Source of the DNA: a virus
Direction: 5' to 3' (one strand)
Length of the DNA stretch: 25,099 nucleotides
IMG/VR virus record: IMGVR_UViG_3300024999_000370
Coordinates: 1 to 25,099 of that record
Part shown: piece after piece, positions 10,601 to 17,938 of the stretch
How the letters are laid out: every line of letters starts with the position of its first letter
Numbering within the stretch: the stretch's first letter is position 1
Position numbers and translations under genes: made by a program
Notes under the pieces: generated by a model
What the model was told of the DNA's origin: nothing
The model's input: the letters and a program-made list of their open reading frames with translations, nothing else
Databases searched by the model: none

Positions 10601-11239
10601 GCACAGCAAGATATTATCAATGCTCAAGCAGCCGAGGCAAAAGCTAAAACTGATGCATCTAATACTTCATGGAAACCAGAAGATTGGGAGTCTAAGACTT
10701 TAGTTCAAAAAGCATTGTGGTTGAATAATAATAAAACAGATGATGAAATAAAAAGTAATTCTGAAATGCTTCAATTTGTTGTTGGCTCCACAACTTCTAC
10801 AATGGATGGTATGAAAGCAGATGGTGTGTCTGCTAGTGAGCAAGCATTTGTTGATGAAATTAATAGAAGATTTGGATTGGCATTAAAGTTTGATACAGGT
10901 GGATATACAGGTAGCGGTCAGGGTTTTGCTATGCTTCATGAGAAAGAATTAGTATTAAATCAATCCGATACATCAAATTTTTTGAAGTCTATTGAAATTA
11001 GTAAAAGTATATTAGATTCTTTGAAAGGATTTGATTTAAGTAAGATTCAGATGGTAAATATGTTAAGTAATTTTAAACCGATTGATGTAATGAGTAATTT
11101 GATTAGTAAGACTAGTCAGACAATAGAAAATCATTTTCATATCAACAAACTTGAATTGCCTAATGTTAATAATCAAAACGGAATAGATGGGTTGATTCAG
11201 GGCCTCAACAGTTATGCGATTCAGTATTCAAAGAAATAA
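4666..11239 (+). CDS. Tail tape-measure protein, exon 3 (main body and C-terminus)
   Basis: Third exon, residues 745-2935 of the spliced tape-measure protein. It begins with NQLVALVENFDMYEKML, the conserved end of the core domain (family pattern N-x-L-x-A-L-x-x-N-F/Y-D). The first ATG, at 4700, is internal: eleven codons before it belong to the protein. Two hydrophobic segments follow (residues about 810-848 and 890-916, the latter WAAMLANPIGLVVGAVTAV), typical of tape measures. A very long Gln/Ala/Lys-rich coiled-coil region comes next. Around residue 1965 is GFAKGTNSHKGGLAIV with LIILPNG and LPKGTQVIPN, and near 2820 is FDTGGYTG with MLHEKELVLN; both are recurrent tape-measure motifs. I see no clear lytic domain. 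At roughly 0.15 nm per residue (general rule) a 2935-residue protein would suggest a tail of about 440 nm, so a long-tailed siphovirus or myovirus. Confidence 0.93.
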
Positions 11240-11278
11240 AAGTACAATTTCAAAGGAATTTATGGTTTGTGTTTTAAA

Positions 11279-11312
11279 GAGTTAGAGGATTAATTTCTTC
11301 TAACTTCTTTTT
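11279..11312 (+). terminator. Terminator after the tape-measure gene
   Basis: GAGTTAGAGGA (11279-11289) pairs with TCTTCTAACTT (11296-11306), including G-U pairs, with a TTAATT loop, and is followed by CTTTTTGG. Confidence 0.7.
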
Positions 11313-11402
11313 GGCAAATATAGTATTTGGTGAAAGGTGGTGATTATTTTTATTAAGAGATTATAAATTATTAAATGTAATAATAGTTTAAGGAGGATTA
11401 AA

Positions 11403-11609
11403 ATGGGACGTATTTCTTCAGAAGAATTAAATGATTCAGTAAATTCTAAGCTTAATAAAACTTCTGACATAGGAGATAAAACACAATTACAAACTACAAA
11501 TAAGACAGATTTAGTTAGTGCGACAAATGAAGTCGTAGCAACGCTTACGGGACATCAGGCGGATTTAGCGTCATACCAAAGAAAAATTAGATGTGGAGGT
11601 GTAGCATGA
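11403..11609 (+). CDS. Small phage structural protein, fibre-like linker
   Basis: A 68-residue protein with a strong AAGGAGG site seven bases before its ATG. The segment TTNKTDLVSATNEVV resembles the coiled linker found in Bacillota phage fibre proteins (KTDLVxAxNEV type), so a role in a tail-fibre or baseplate assembly is likely but unproven. The last residues (RKIRCGGVA) look wrong. In the next frame the DNA from 11581 reads EKLDVEV and then TAG (11602-11604), a more natural ending that would leave the next gene's ribosome-binding site outside the reading frame. One extra A in the AAAGAAAAA tract near 11578-11586 would explain this. As written, the stop overlaps the next start (ATGA at 11606). 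Confidence 0.6.
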   Translation: MGRISSEELNDSVNSKLNKTSDIGDKTQLQTTNKTDLVSATNEVVATLTGHQADLASYQRKIRCGGVA

Positions 11610-11947
11610 CAGTAACAGCAAAAAAATTAGGTCAAACATCCTTAAATGTAACAGCAAACGTTGTAACGCTTACCACTGGGAGAAGTGGGGGGCATAGTGA
11701 AGTATCCTCTATTTACCTCACAAATACGAATGCAACAACTCAACGTACAGTTACTCTCCTAGCACATGGAGCAGGAACAGCCGTAGTGAATGAATTATTT
11801 CACGCAATTGATATTCCGGCAAAAGGGACAAAGCTACTTCAACTTAGTAACTCTCCGATTATCCTTCCCGATGGTGAAACTTTACGAGCATATCAAGATA
11901 TAGGAACAGATGTTACAGCTACTATATACGGAATTGAGGAGGATTAA
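11606..11947 (+). CDS. Conserved phage structural protein, beta-rich
   Basis: A 113-residue protein starting at ATG 11606, five bases after GGAGGTG. An upstream in-frame ATG (11591) lies before that site and is less likely. The sequence is rich in alternating hydrophobic and Thr/Val residues (SLNVTANVVTLTTG, VSSIYLTNTN, QRTVTLLAHG) and looks like a single beta-sandwich. No catalytic motif is visible. Similar-looking small beta proteins accompany tail fibres in Bacillota phages, which suggests a minor tail or fibre component; this is inference from position. The gene is less AT-rich than the tape-measure gene just upstream, hinting that the 11.5-12.9 kb block is a mosaic module. It ends two bases before the next ATG. 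Confidence 0.7.
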   Translation: MTVTAKKLGQTSLNVTANVVTLTTGRSGGHSEVSSIYLTNTNATTQRTVTLLAHGAGTAVVNELFHAIDIPAKGTKLLQLSNSPIILPDGETLRAYQDIGTDVTATIYGIEED

Positions 11948-11949
11948 AC

Positions 11950-12438
11950 ATGGGAATCATAAGTGTCCCCGAAGATAATGGCGGTATAGTTGACCAGTCG
12001 AAGTATATTCCATTTTTTGGCGAAGCTTCGAACTTTCATCCTGACGTTATTAATACTTATAAGCAGATAGTTTTAGTCACTGGTAAGGGATATATTCATG
12101 GGTTTTATGTTTATGGCTCTGGTATCATAAAAGCTGTTATCGACGGTGTTGATTATTTTGTTGGTAAAGCGGCATCAACTGCTTCAGGTATCTATACGCC
12201 AACATATGTTTATCCTCTCTCATCGGCGGGTAGTATCGGCCCACGCTCAAGCGCGAGTAGTGTCACTTCAGCTTCTAGCGCTTCTGTAATTGGGTTAACT
12301 CTTCCAACGCTAACAGAAGTTATAAAAGCGTTTTTTCTACCACAACCAATTTATTTTAACACGTCGTTTGAACTTCTGATAAAACATTCTAATTTGACTG
12401 ATAATATTATGTATAATTATCAAGGAGGGGTGCAATAA
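11950..12438 (+). CDS. Hypothetical tail-associated protein
   Basis: A 162-residue protein with a GAGGAGGATTAA ribosome-binding region just before its ATG. The N-terminus (MGIISVPEDNGGIV) is followed by a Tyr/Gly-rich beta region (GKGYIHGFYVYGSG, DGVDYFVG). A Ser/Ala-rich stretch around residues 100-117 (SSASSVTSASSASV) resembles a flexible linker. I do not recognise a named family. The position between two other small structural genes, with 2-base and 1-base spacing, suggests a co-translated virion or fibre-accessory protein. Base composition is again less AT-rich than the flanking tail genes. Confidence 0.65.
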   Translation: MGIISVPEDNGGIVDQSKYIPFFGEASNFHPDVINTYKQIVLVTGKGYIHGFYVYGSGIIKAVIDGVDYFVGKAASTASGIYTPTYVYPLSSAGSIGPRSSASSVTSASSASVIGLTLPTLTEVIKAFFLPQPIYFNTSFELLIKHSNLTDNIMYNYQGGVQ

Positions 12439-12653
12439 TGAGGCAATATATCGAGGGAGATTATAATGTTGCAGAGCATGATGGAGGGGTTATTATCAGA
12501 AGTTTAATTGTCCCTGAAGGAATTGCTGCTATTCCAACCACACAAGGCCCAACCATCGAAGAACAACTTGCTCAAATAAAGGCAGATAACCTAATACTAA
12601 TGGATGTCTTAGCCACGATGTATGAGGATATGCTTGCGAAAGGAACGGTGTAA
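12438..12653 (+). CDS. Small phage protein with C-terminal helix
   Basis: A 71-residue protein whose ATG shares a base with the stop of the previous gene (TAATG), so translation is probably coupled; AAGGAGG lies just upstream. The N-terminal half (EGDYNVAEHDGGVIIRSLIVP) is probably beta, and the C-terminal half (IEEQLAQIKADNLILMDVL) is an amphipathic helix ending TMYEDMLAKGTV. Small proteins with such an E-Q-L-x-x-I-K-A-D helix often sit after phage fibre genes and before CD1375-like genes. Their role is not established. Confidence 0.7.
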   Translation: MRQYIEGDYNVAEHDGGVIIRSLIVPEGIAAIPTTQGPTIEEQLAQIKADNLILMDVLATMYEDMLAKGTV

Positions 12654-12655
12654 CG

Positions 12656-12757
12656 ATGGTTGAAATGTATTATCGTTTGGTAGTCGAAGGAAGAAGGATA
12701 ATCGAGCAAGTCCCCGAAAAGTATCGTGCTGAAGTGCAAGCGATGCTGGATGCTTAG
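12656..12757 (+). CDS. CD1375-family small protein, copy 1
   Basis: A 33-residue ORF, MVEMYYRLVVEGRRIIEQVP then KYRAEVQAMLDA, starting two bases after the previous stop. The pattern M-V-x-M-Y-x-x-L-V-x-x-G-R-R-x-x-x-Q-V-P-x-K-Y matches the CD1375-like family of tiny phage proteins encoded after tail-fibre genes. Their function is unknown. A clear paralogue follows at 12795. Confidence 0.75.
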   Translation: MVEMYYRLVVEGRRIIEQVPEKYRAEVQAMLDA

Positions 12758-12794
12758 TTGGTTAATAAATAAAATAATTTTAGGAGGAATTAAA

Positions 12795-12935
12795 ATGGTT
12801 GATATGTATGTTGCTTTAGTTATTGCCGGACGCAGGACGTTTGCTCAGGTTCCGATCAAGTATCAGGAAGCAGTAAAAGAGGATCTCTTAGCCTTGGGTT
12901 TGGACGAAAACGGCAATCAAATCGTAACGCCTTAG
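12795..12935 (+). CDS. CD1375-family small protein, copy 2
   Basis: A 46-residue protein, MVDMYVALVIAGRRTFAQVP then IKYQEAVKEDLLALGLDENG. It is a paralogue of the 12656 gene with the same M-V-x-M-Y / A/E-G-R-R / Q-V-P-x-K-Y skeleton and a longer C-terminus. The start at 12795 is fixed by the TAGGAGGAATTAAA site. The open frame extends upstream to 12726, but that part runs through the end of copy 1 and is not coding. The terminator at 12992 closes this block. Confidence 0.8.
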   Translation: MVDMYVALVIAGRRTFAQVPIKYQEAVKEDLLALGLDENGNQIVTP

Positions 12936-12991
12936 TTCACATTAGACGAATTATGTCTTGTAACACAATTTAAAAATCAAATATAAAAAAT

Positions 12992-13021
12992 AGAAGATAA
13001 TTATGAGTTATCTTCTCTTTT
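12992..13021 (+). terminator. Rho-independent terminator
   Basis: A perfect 9-bp stem AGAAGATAA/TTATCTTCT (12992-13000 with 13008-13016), loop TTATGAG, followed by CTTTT. The A-run just before it could make it work on the opposite strand too. Confidence 0.75.
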
Positions 13022-13064
13022 ACCACAAATATAAAATCACAAAAATAAAGGACTGATAAAAACA

Positions 13065-13325
13065 ATGTCAAATAAAAAAGAAATTTTAATGGAATCTATT
13101 GATATATTGATTGCTGAAAGATTAAAACAATTGAAATTTAATCGCACATTAGATGGACAAATAGCAGACGTTATTGATGCAATTAACTATAGTGTCTTAA
13201 TAGATGATTCAGAAACAAGTGCTAAAGCTACAAATGGTCTTACATATATAGTTGGTGATCTTGTAGAAATTTTAGTAGAGAACAATAATCTGACTAATAA
13301 AAGAATTTTATGGAAAAGACCTTAA
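13065..13325 (+). CDS. Conserved small phage protein, unknown function
   Basis: An 86-residue protein starting at ATG 13065 after AAAGGA. The N-terminal half is helical (KKEILMESIDILIAERLKQL). The second half reads IADVIDAINYSVLIDD, then a short acidic turn, KATNGLTYIVGDLVEILV and finally KRILWKRP, which looks like a small OB-like or SH3-like beta barrel. This arrangement is familiar from Clostridia tail regions, but no function is known to me. It stands alone between the terminator at 12992 and the branched hairpin at 13372. Confidence 0.75.
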   Translation: MSNKKEILMESIDILIAERLKQLKFNRTLDGQIADVIDAINYSVLIDDSETSAKATNGLTYIVGDLVEILVENNNLTNKRILWKRP

Positions 13326-13371
13326 ACTAATTATTAAATACCTTAATTAATAAACTAAATATAATAATTTT

Positions 13372-13437
13372 AGCAAGCAGATGGAGATTGCAACTCCACT
13401 TTCCTCATTCACTCCGAGGAATTCTGCTTGCTTTTTA
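13372..13437 (+). terminator. Branched hairpin with U-tract, terminator or cis-regulatory RNA
   Basis: AGCAAGCAGA (13372-13381) pairs perfectly with TCTGCTTGCT (13423-13432) and is followed by TTTTAT. Inside are two more hairpins, TGGAG/CTCCA (13382-13386 with 13394-13398) and TTCCTC/GAGGAA (13401-13406 with 13416-13421), giving a three-way junction. It ends transcription of the 13065 gene or acts on the endonuclease gene downstream. The loop of the second arm contains TCACTCC, complementary to the GGAGTGA ribosome-binding site at 13465-13471. Confidence 0.7.
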
Positions 13438-13477
13438 TATTGCCAAAATGGAGTGAGGTATGAAGGAGTGATAGATT

Positions 13478-14827
13478 ATGTTATTAACAAAAGAAGTTGA
13501 AGTTGAATTATCTTCAAATACTATATTTTATTATGAAACTTTAGGTTATAAAATACCTAGAATATATAATAAATATTGGGGAAGTAGAGTAAAAAGAGGA
13601 ACAAAAATATTAGTTAAAGTAGAAGACTTACATGACGTATCAAGAGCATTAGTTGATGTTAAATGTGATGGTAATAATTGTGAAGAAATATTAAATAACT
13701 TGTATTGGTATAATTATAAAAAGTGTGTGCATAAAGATGGTAAATATTATTGTCGAAAATGTGCTATGGAATTATATGGTAGTAAAAATAGAGTAACATC
13801 ACAACTAAAAAATGGTAAATCATTTTATCATTGGTGCTATGATAATTTATCCAAAATTGATGCAGATAAAATAATATTTAGGTGGAACAATGAACTAAAT
13901 ATTGATAAAGAAGGTAATATATTAACCCCAAAAGATGTAAGCTATGGTTCTTTAGGTTTTAATAGAAAAGGATATTGGTTTAATTGTTTAGACCACCCTG
14001 AACATAAACCTGAATTAAAAAGCATTAATAAATTTACAAGTGGTCAAAAAGGAAGTATTACTTGCAATCAATGTAATACAATATCTATTACACATCCTTA
14101 TTTAATTAAATATTTAGTTAATAAAGAAGATGCTAATAGATATTCTTTCGGGACACATAATAAAATCCCAATGAGATGCCCCAATTGTGGATGTGAAAGA
14201 CATATGAGTATTAATCAATTAGTAAGTTCTGGATTTAGTTGTTCAAAATGCTCATCTGGCTATTATCCTGAAAAATTTATTTTTAATGTTTTAGATCAAT
14301 TATTAGATAATGATTTTTCATCACAGCTATCAAAAACAATTTTTAAATGGTGCGATAATTATAGATATGATTTCTATTTAGATAAATATAATTGTATTAT
14401 TGAAGCTCATGGATTACAACATTATGAAGAATCAGGAATAAGATGGAAAAAATCATCAGATGAAACACAAAACAATGATTTCGATAAGGAGTGGTTAGCA
14501 AGAAAAAATAAAATTAAAAATTACATAATATTAGACTGTAGAAAATCAGAATTAGAATGGATTAAAAATAGTATAATGAATTCTAGATTGCCTAAATTAT
14601 TAAACTTCAAAGAATCAGATATTGATTGGCTGAAATGTCATGAGTACGCTTGTTCAAGTAGAGTTAAAGAAATATGTGATTTATGGAATAGTGGAATAAA
14701 AAATGTAATGATGTTATCAAAAAAATTGAAATTAGATCAAGGAACAATTAGAACATATTTAAAACAGGGAACAAAACTTCAATGGTGTGATTATGATTCT
14801 AAGTCTAAAAAGGTGGTGAATATATAG
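13478..14827 (+). CDS. Freestanding homing endonuclease, EDxHD (Vsr-like) type with zinc ribbons
   Basis: A 449-residue protein starting at ATG 13478, six bases after GGAGTGA. The first half has several cysteine pairs typical of zinc ribbons: CDGNNC with YYCRKC, CLDHPEH with CNQC, and CPNC with CSKC. The nuclease core follows: YYPEKFIFNVLDQL with Glu265, YRYDFYL with Asp298, IEAHGLQHY with Glu309, His311 and His315, and a D-x-x-W-x-x-R-K helix leading to YIILDCRKSE. This order matches the EDxHD homing endonucleases related to Vsr repair nucleases (I-Bth0305I is the known example). The C-terminus looks like a helix-turn-helix (VMMLSKKLKLDQGTIRTYL). It is inserted among tail genes with no intron visible around it. 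Its last codons supply the AAGGTGG ribosome-binding site of the next gene, whose ATG is two bases after its stop. Confidence 0.85.
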   Translation: MLLTKEVEVELSSNTIFYYETLGYKIPRIYNKYWGSRVKRGTKILVKVEDLHDVSRALVDVKCDGNNCEEILNNLYWYNYKKCVHKDGKYYCRKCAMELYGSKNRVTSQLKNGKSFYHWCYDNLSKIDADKIIFRWNNELNIDKEGNILTPKDVSYGSLGFNRKGYWFNCLDHPEHKPELKSINKFTSGQKGSITCNQCNTISITHPYLIKYLVNKEDANRYSFGTHNKIPMRCPNCGCERHMSINQLVSSGFSCSKCSSGYYPEKFIFNVLDQLLDNDFSSQLSKTIFKWCDNYRYDFYLDKYNCIIEAHGLQHYEESGIRWKKSSDETQNNDFDKEWLARKNKIKNYIILDCRKSELEWIKNSIMNSRLPKLLNFKESDIDWLKCHEYACSSRVKEICDLWNSGIKNVMMLSKKLKLDQGTIRTYLKQGTKLQWCDYDSKSKKVVNI

Positions 14828-14828
14828 G

Positions 14829-15869
14829 ATGTCACTTATAACTCCAATTTTAATATCTACTCCTCCTTTCCCTTCAACATCTTCACATGATTTCACATTT
14901 TCGGTTTCAAGTGGAGATCAAGTGGTGCGTTCAAATTTAGTAATCCAAAATAATAATACAAACGTAGAAATATATAATGGAACAATTGAATCATTTCAAT
15001 TAAAACATACTGTTAGCTCAAGCGTTTTTACAAATGGCGTTGAATATAAATGTAAAATTAGAACAGGAAATTTAAGTAGTCAGTGGTCAAATTATTCTGA
15101 TTGGATTGTATTTTGGGTATTGGCAGAACCAACAATTACTTTGTCAATTACTGAAGGTGAAGTGGTTTATAATTCAACAGAGACATTTACAGCAATATAT
15201 TCACAATCTGACGGAGAATTACTTGAAAGCTATCGGTTCAAATTATATGACAAAAATGAATATTTAATAAATACATTTTCTGAACAATTTGGCGATGGTT
15301 CTGTTCCACTAGAACAGGAAATTACGGGACTAGAAAACAATGTCCTTTATCATGCCGAAGTTAAAACATTATCAATTCATGGACAAATAGGCTCTACAGG
15401 TTTAATTTCCTTCAAGCCTGTATATATTGCTCCTTATTTATCTAGTGCATTGACAGTAACAAATGAAGCAAATCAAGGAGCTATAAAAATTTCTGCTACA
15501 TTGGTTCAAATAATTGGTCAAATTGATTCAGGAACAATAAATTATATTAATAGTGATTGGATTGATTTGACTTCAGGACAAATTAGTTTTCAAGAAGGAT
15601 TTAATATTCATTCTGATTTTGTATTAAAATTATGGTGTAAAAATATTCCAGAAGATGTTGTATTTTTAAGGTTGTATTCTGATTATGGGAAAATTGAATT
15701 GCAAAAATATAGTAACAGAATTCATGCGTTTAAATTTCTTAATAATTCCAGTATTACTCCCCATTTTGCCAGTAATTTATTAGTAATTGGAACAGATCAA
15801 GAATATATGATTTATATGAGATTGTTAAATGATGCTATAGATTTAAGTGTTCAATTAATAATTACATAA
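14829..15869 (+). CDS. Phage tail protein with fibronectin-III-like domains
   Basis: A 346-residue protein in the tail block. Residues about 15-100 (FTFSVSSGDQVVRSNLVI, LKHTVSSSVFTNGVEYKCKI, WSNYSDWIVFW) and about 105-200 (FTAIYSQSDGE, LENNVLYHAEVKTLS) look like two fibronectin-III-like beta-sandwiches. The C-terminal part (WIDLTSGQISFQEGFNIHSD, FVLKLWCKNIPED) resembles a concanavalin/laminin-G-like beta sandwich. The protein is probably a minor tail or baseplate component involved in host contact; the exact role is inferred. Its ribosome-binding site lies inside the 3' end of the upstream endonuclease gene. The next gene follows at once. Confidence 0.75.
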   Translation: MSLITPILISTPPFPSTSSHDFTFSVSSGDQVVRSNLVIQNNNTNVEIYNGTIESFQLKHTVSSSVFTNGVEYKCKIRTGNLSSQWSNYSDWIVFWVLAEPTITLSITEGEVVYNSTETFTAIYSQSDGELLESYRFKLYDKNEYLINTFSEQFGDGSVPLEQEITGLENNVLYHAEVKTLSIHGQIGSTGLISFKPVYIAPYLSSALTVTNEANQGAIKISATLVQIIGQIDSGTINYINSDWIDLTSGQISFQEGFNIHSDFVLKLWCKNIPEDVVFLRLYSDYGKIELQKYSNRIHAFKFLNNSSITPHFASNLLVIGTDQEYMIYMRLLNDAIDLSVQLIIT

Positions 15870-15871
15870 AT

Positions 15872-16801
15872 ATGGAGGTGATTATAATTTTAATTAATTT
15901 TGATATACTAGGGTTTGGAAATGGCGCGGTATTTTCTGACGCTGTTTACCATTCTACTTATTATCGCACAGAATTGATTCAAGGAATAATAGACGATATT
16001 TACATAGAGGAAAATACAAATTTAACTGATGTGTCGTTAGTCAAACCAACAACATGGTCTAGTGCTACTGTACTTAGTTGTGATTTTAAAGACAGTATGG
16101 AAGCTGGATCTTTGGTTGCAGGGGAAGTTCAAATTGACAAAGTTAGATTTCAAAAAAGATTATCAGATGAGTTAGAATGGTCAACTGTTGCTGAAGTTGA
16201 TTATATTCAAGGGGATCATATACTTTATGAAGCAATTGATAAATTTATATCTAATGATTTTGTTTATCAATATTGTATGAGACCTATCACTTCAACAACT
16301 CCTGGTGATAGAGTAGTGTCTGAGGAAATTACAGCGAGTTTTGAAGGAATTTTTCTGAGCGATTCAAATAGTAATTATAGATTATTTTACGATTTAGAAC
16401 CAAGTGAAATAACTCATAATGGAAGTCCTTCTATTATGGAACCTTTAAATTCACAATATCCAATAGTAATGTATTCAACTCAAGATTATCGCACATTAAG
16501 TGTTAAATCTACTATAATTTCGGATGCAACTACAGAGGCAGGAGGACAAGTAAATATAAAACAAGAAAAATTAACAAGACAACAGTTATTGTCTTTCCTA
16601 AAGAATAAAAGACCGAAAATATATAGAAGTTCAAATGCAGATACAATTCTTGTAAACGTAACTGATAATCCTAAAGAAGAGCCATTACAGGGCGTAACAG
16701 GAATTGCAAAAGTATCATTCTCTCTTACAGAAATAGGAAATACTTCAACTGAAAATTTAAGCAGATTAGGTTTAATTTTAAATTTAACTGAGGTGTTTTA
16801 A
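15872..16801 (+). CDS. Putative tail/baseplate structural protein
   Basis: About 309 residues if translated from ATG 15872, but that ATG lies inside the ribosome-binding site (ATGGAGGTG). The frame after the site reads ATT ATA ATT TTA ATT AAT TTT GAT, with no ATG, GTG or TTG at the usual spacing. The true protein may begin at an ATT near 15887 or elsewhere. Mature sequence begins about INFDILGFGNGAVFSDAVYH. It is beta-rich throughout, including a segment KLTRQQLLSFLKNKRPKIYR near residue 240. I recognise no named family. The position between the fibronectin-like protein and the DUF5048-like hub, and 0-base spacing to the latter, argue for a baseplate or tail-tip part. Confidence 0.7.
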   Translation: MEVIIILINFDILGFGNGAVFSDAVYHSTYYRTELIQGIIDDIYIEENTNLTDVSLVKPTTWSSATVLSCDFKDSMEAGSLVAGEVQIDKVRFQKRLSDELEWSTVAEVDYIQGDHILYEAIDKFISNDFVYQYCMRPITSTTPGDRVVSEEITASFEGIFLSDSNSNYRLFYDLEPSEITHNGSPSIMEPLNSQYPIVMYSTQDYRTLSVKSTIISDATTEAGGQVNIKQEKLTRQQLLSFLKNKRPKIYRSSNADTILVNVTDNPKEEPLQGVTGIAKVSFSLTEIGNTSTENLSRLGLILNLTEVF

Positions 16802-17902
16802 ATGGGTTTTACACAAGCGCAATATGACGTACATTTACTGCCTTCTAGAATTCATTATATAAAAATTGAGTTGCTTAATGCAAATGGAGTTGTTGTAGAT
16901 AGGTTAGAAGGAATAAGTTTATCAGGAAGTTCAAATGTTTCAGCGGATTCACTAATAAGAAGAAGTGCTAATATTACATTTGCTTTATCATTTAATTTAC
17001 TCCCTTCTGAAGAATCTAAATTATGGGTTACAAATCGAATCAGACTTTTTGTTGGATTAGAAGATTATTCAGGAGTAATAAATTATTTTAATCAAGGAAC
17101 TTACATGATAAAAAATCCATCTATTAATATTTCAAAAGAGAAAACAATAAGTATAGAATTATTGGATAAAATGTATTTATTTGAAGGTATTCCTTTAGAG
17201 AATATCACAAAAATTAGTGCAGGTACTCCTATTTCGGATGCTATGAAGACAGTAGTACAAATTTTAGGTGGAGAAAATTTATTATTAATTGATTCTCACC
17301 CTTATAATTTACCCTATGATATGGAATTTGATGGTTCGCAAAATATATTAGATATAATAACAGAGTTAAGAGATTTGTACAAAAATTGGGAATGTTACTA
17401 TAATCTTGATGGATATTTTGTATTTAGAGAAATTACTAATAGATTAAATGACTCAATAGCTTGGGATTTTGGAATTGATGAAATAGATTTTAGAATTACA
17501 AGTAAAATAGATATTGCCTATGACAACGTAAAAAATTATGTAAAAATAAATGGTAAGATGGATAATAATGGTTTAATACCAAATGCAATAGCGCAAAATA
17601 ATAATTTATCTTCACAATTTGCCATTGATAAAATTGGCAAGAGAGCATTAGTGATTAGTGATGAAAAATATTTTAATAACACTCAATGTCAATCTCTAGC
17701 AGATTATGAATTATTCCGACATTCTAATTTTAATGAACAAGTATCAATATCTTGCATTCCTATATATTTTTTAGATGTAAATAATTTAGTTAATTTTAAC
17801 AGTGAGGATGAGGGGTTGGTTGGTAAATATTGTATATCTAGTTTAAGTATCCCTATGGATAAAGGGGAAATGAATTTTAGTGGATATCGCGTTTATGAAT
17901 AG
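16802..17902 (+). CDS. DUF5048-like tail hub/baseplate protein
   Basis: A 366-residue protein beginning immediately after the previous stop (TAA then ATG), with GAGGTG upstream. The N-terminal part, GISLSGSSNVSADSLIRRSA then ITFALSF, WVTNRIRLFVGLED and FNQGTYMIKNPSIN, matches the start of DUF5048-type phage proteins. The rest (LDIITELRDLYKNWECYYNL, DGYFVFREI, YDNVKNYVKINGK, LADYELFRHSNFNEQVSIS) resembles gp27/XkdQ-like hub proteins, in which hub domains unfold sequentially. It most likely forms the hub at the tail tip that connects tube to fibre. Family assignment is from memory of these motifs; the hub role is inference supported by gene order. Confidence 0.75.
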   Translation: MGFTQAQYDVHLLPSRIHYIKIELLNANGVVVDRLEGISLSGSSNVSADSLIRRSANITFALSFNLLPSEESKLWVTNRIRLFVGLEDYSGVINYFNQGTYMIKNPSINISKEKTISIELLDKMYLFEGIPLENITKISAGTPISDAMKTVVQILGGENLLLIDSHPYNLPYDMEFDGSQNILDIITELRDLYKNWECYYNLDGYFVFREITNRLNDSIAWDFGIDEIDFRITSKIDIAYDNVKNYVKINGKMDNNGLIPNAIAQNNNLSSQFAIDKIGKRALVISDEKYFNNTQCQSLADYELFRHSNFNEQVSISCIPIYFLDVNNLVNFNSEDEGLVGKYCISSLSIPMDKGEMNFSGYRVYE

Positions 17903-17938
17903 TTTTAAAATAATAATAATTAATAAGGAGGTTAGTTA

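Noticed and set aside
12726-12935. Longer form of the second CD1375-like gene starting at 12726
   Set aside because: The first 23 codons run through the 3' end of copy 1 and the intergenic region; the AGGAGG site and family match both point to ATG 12795.
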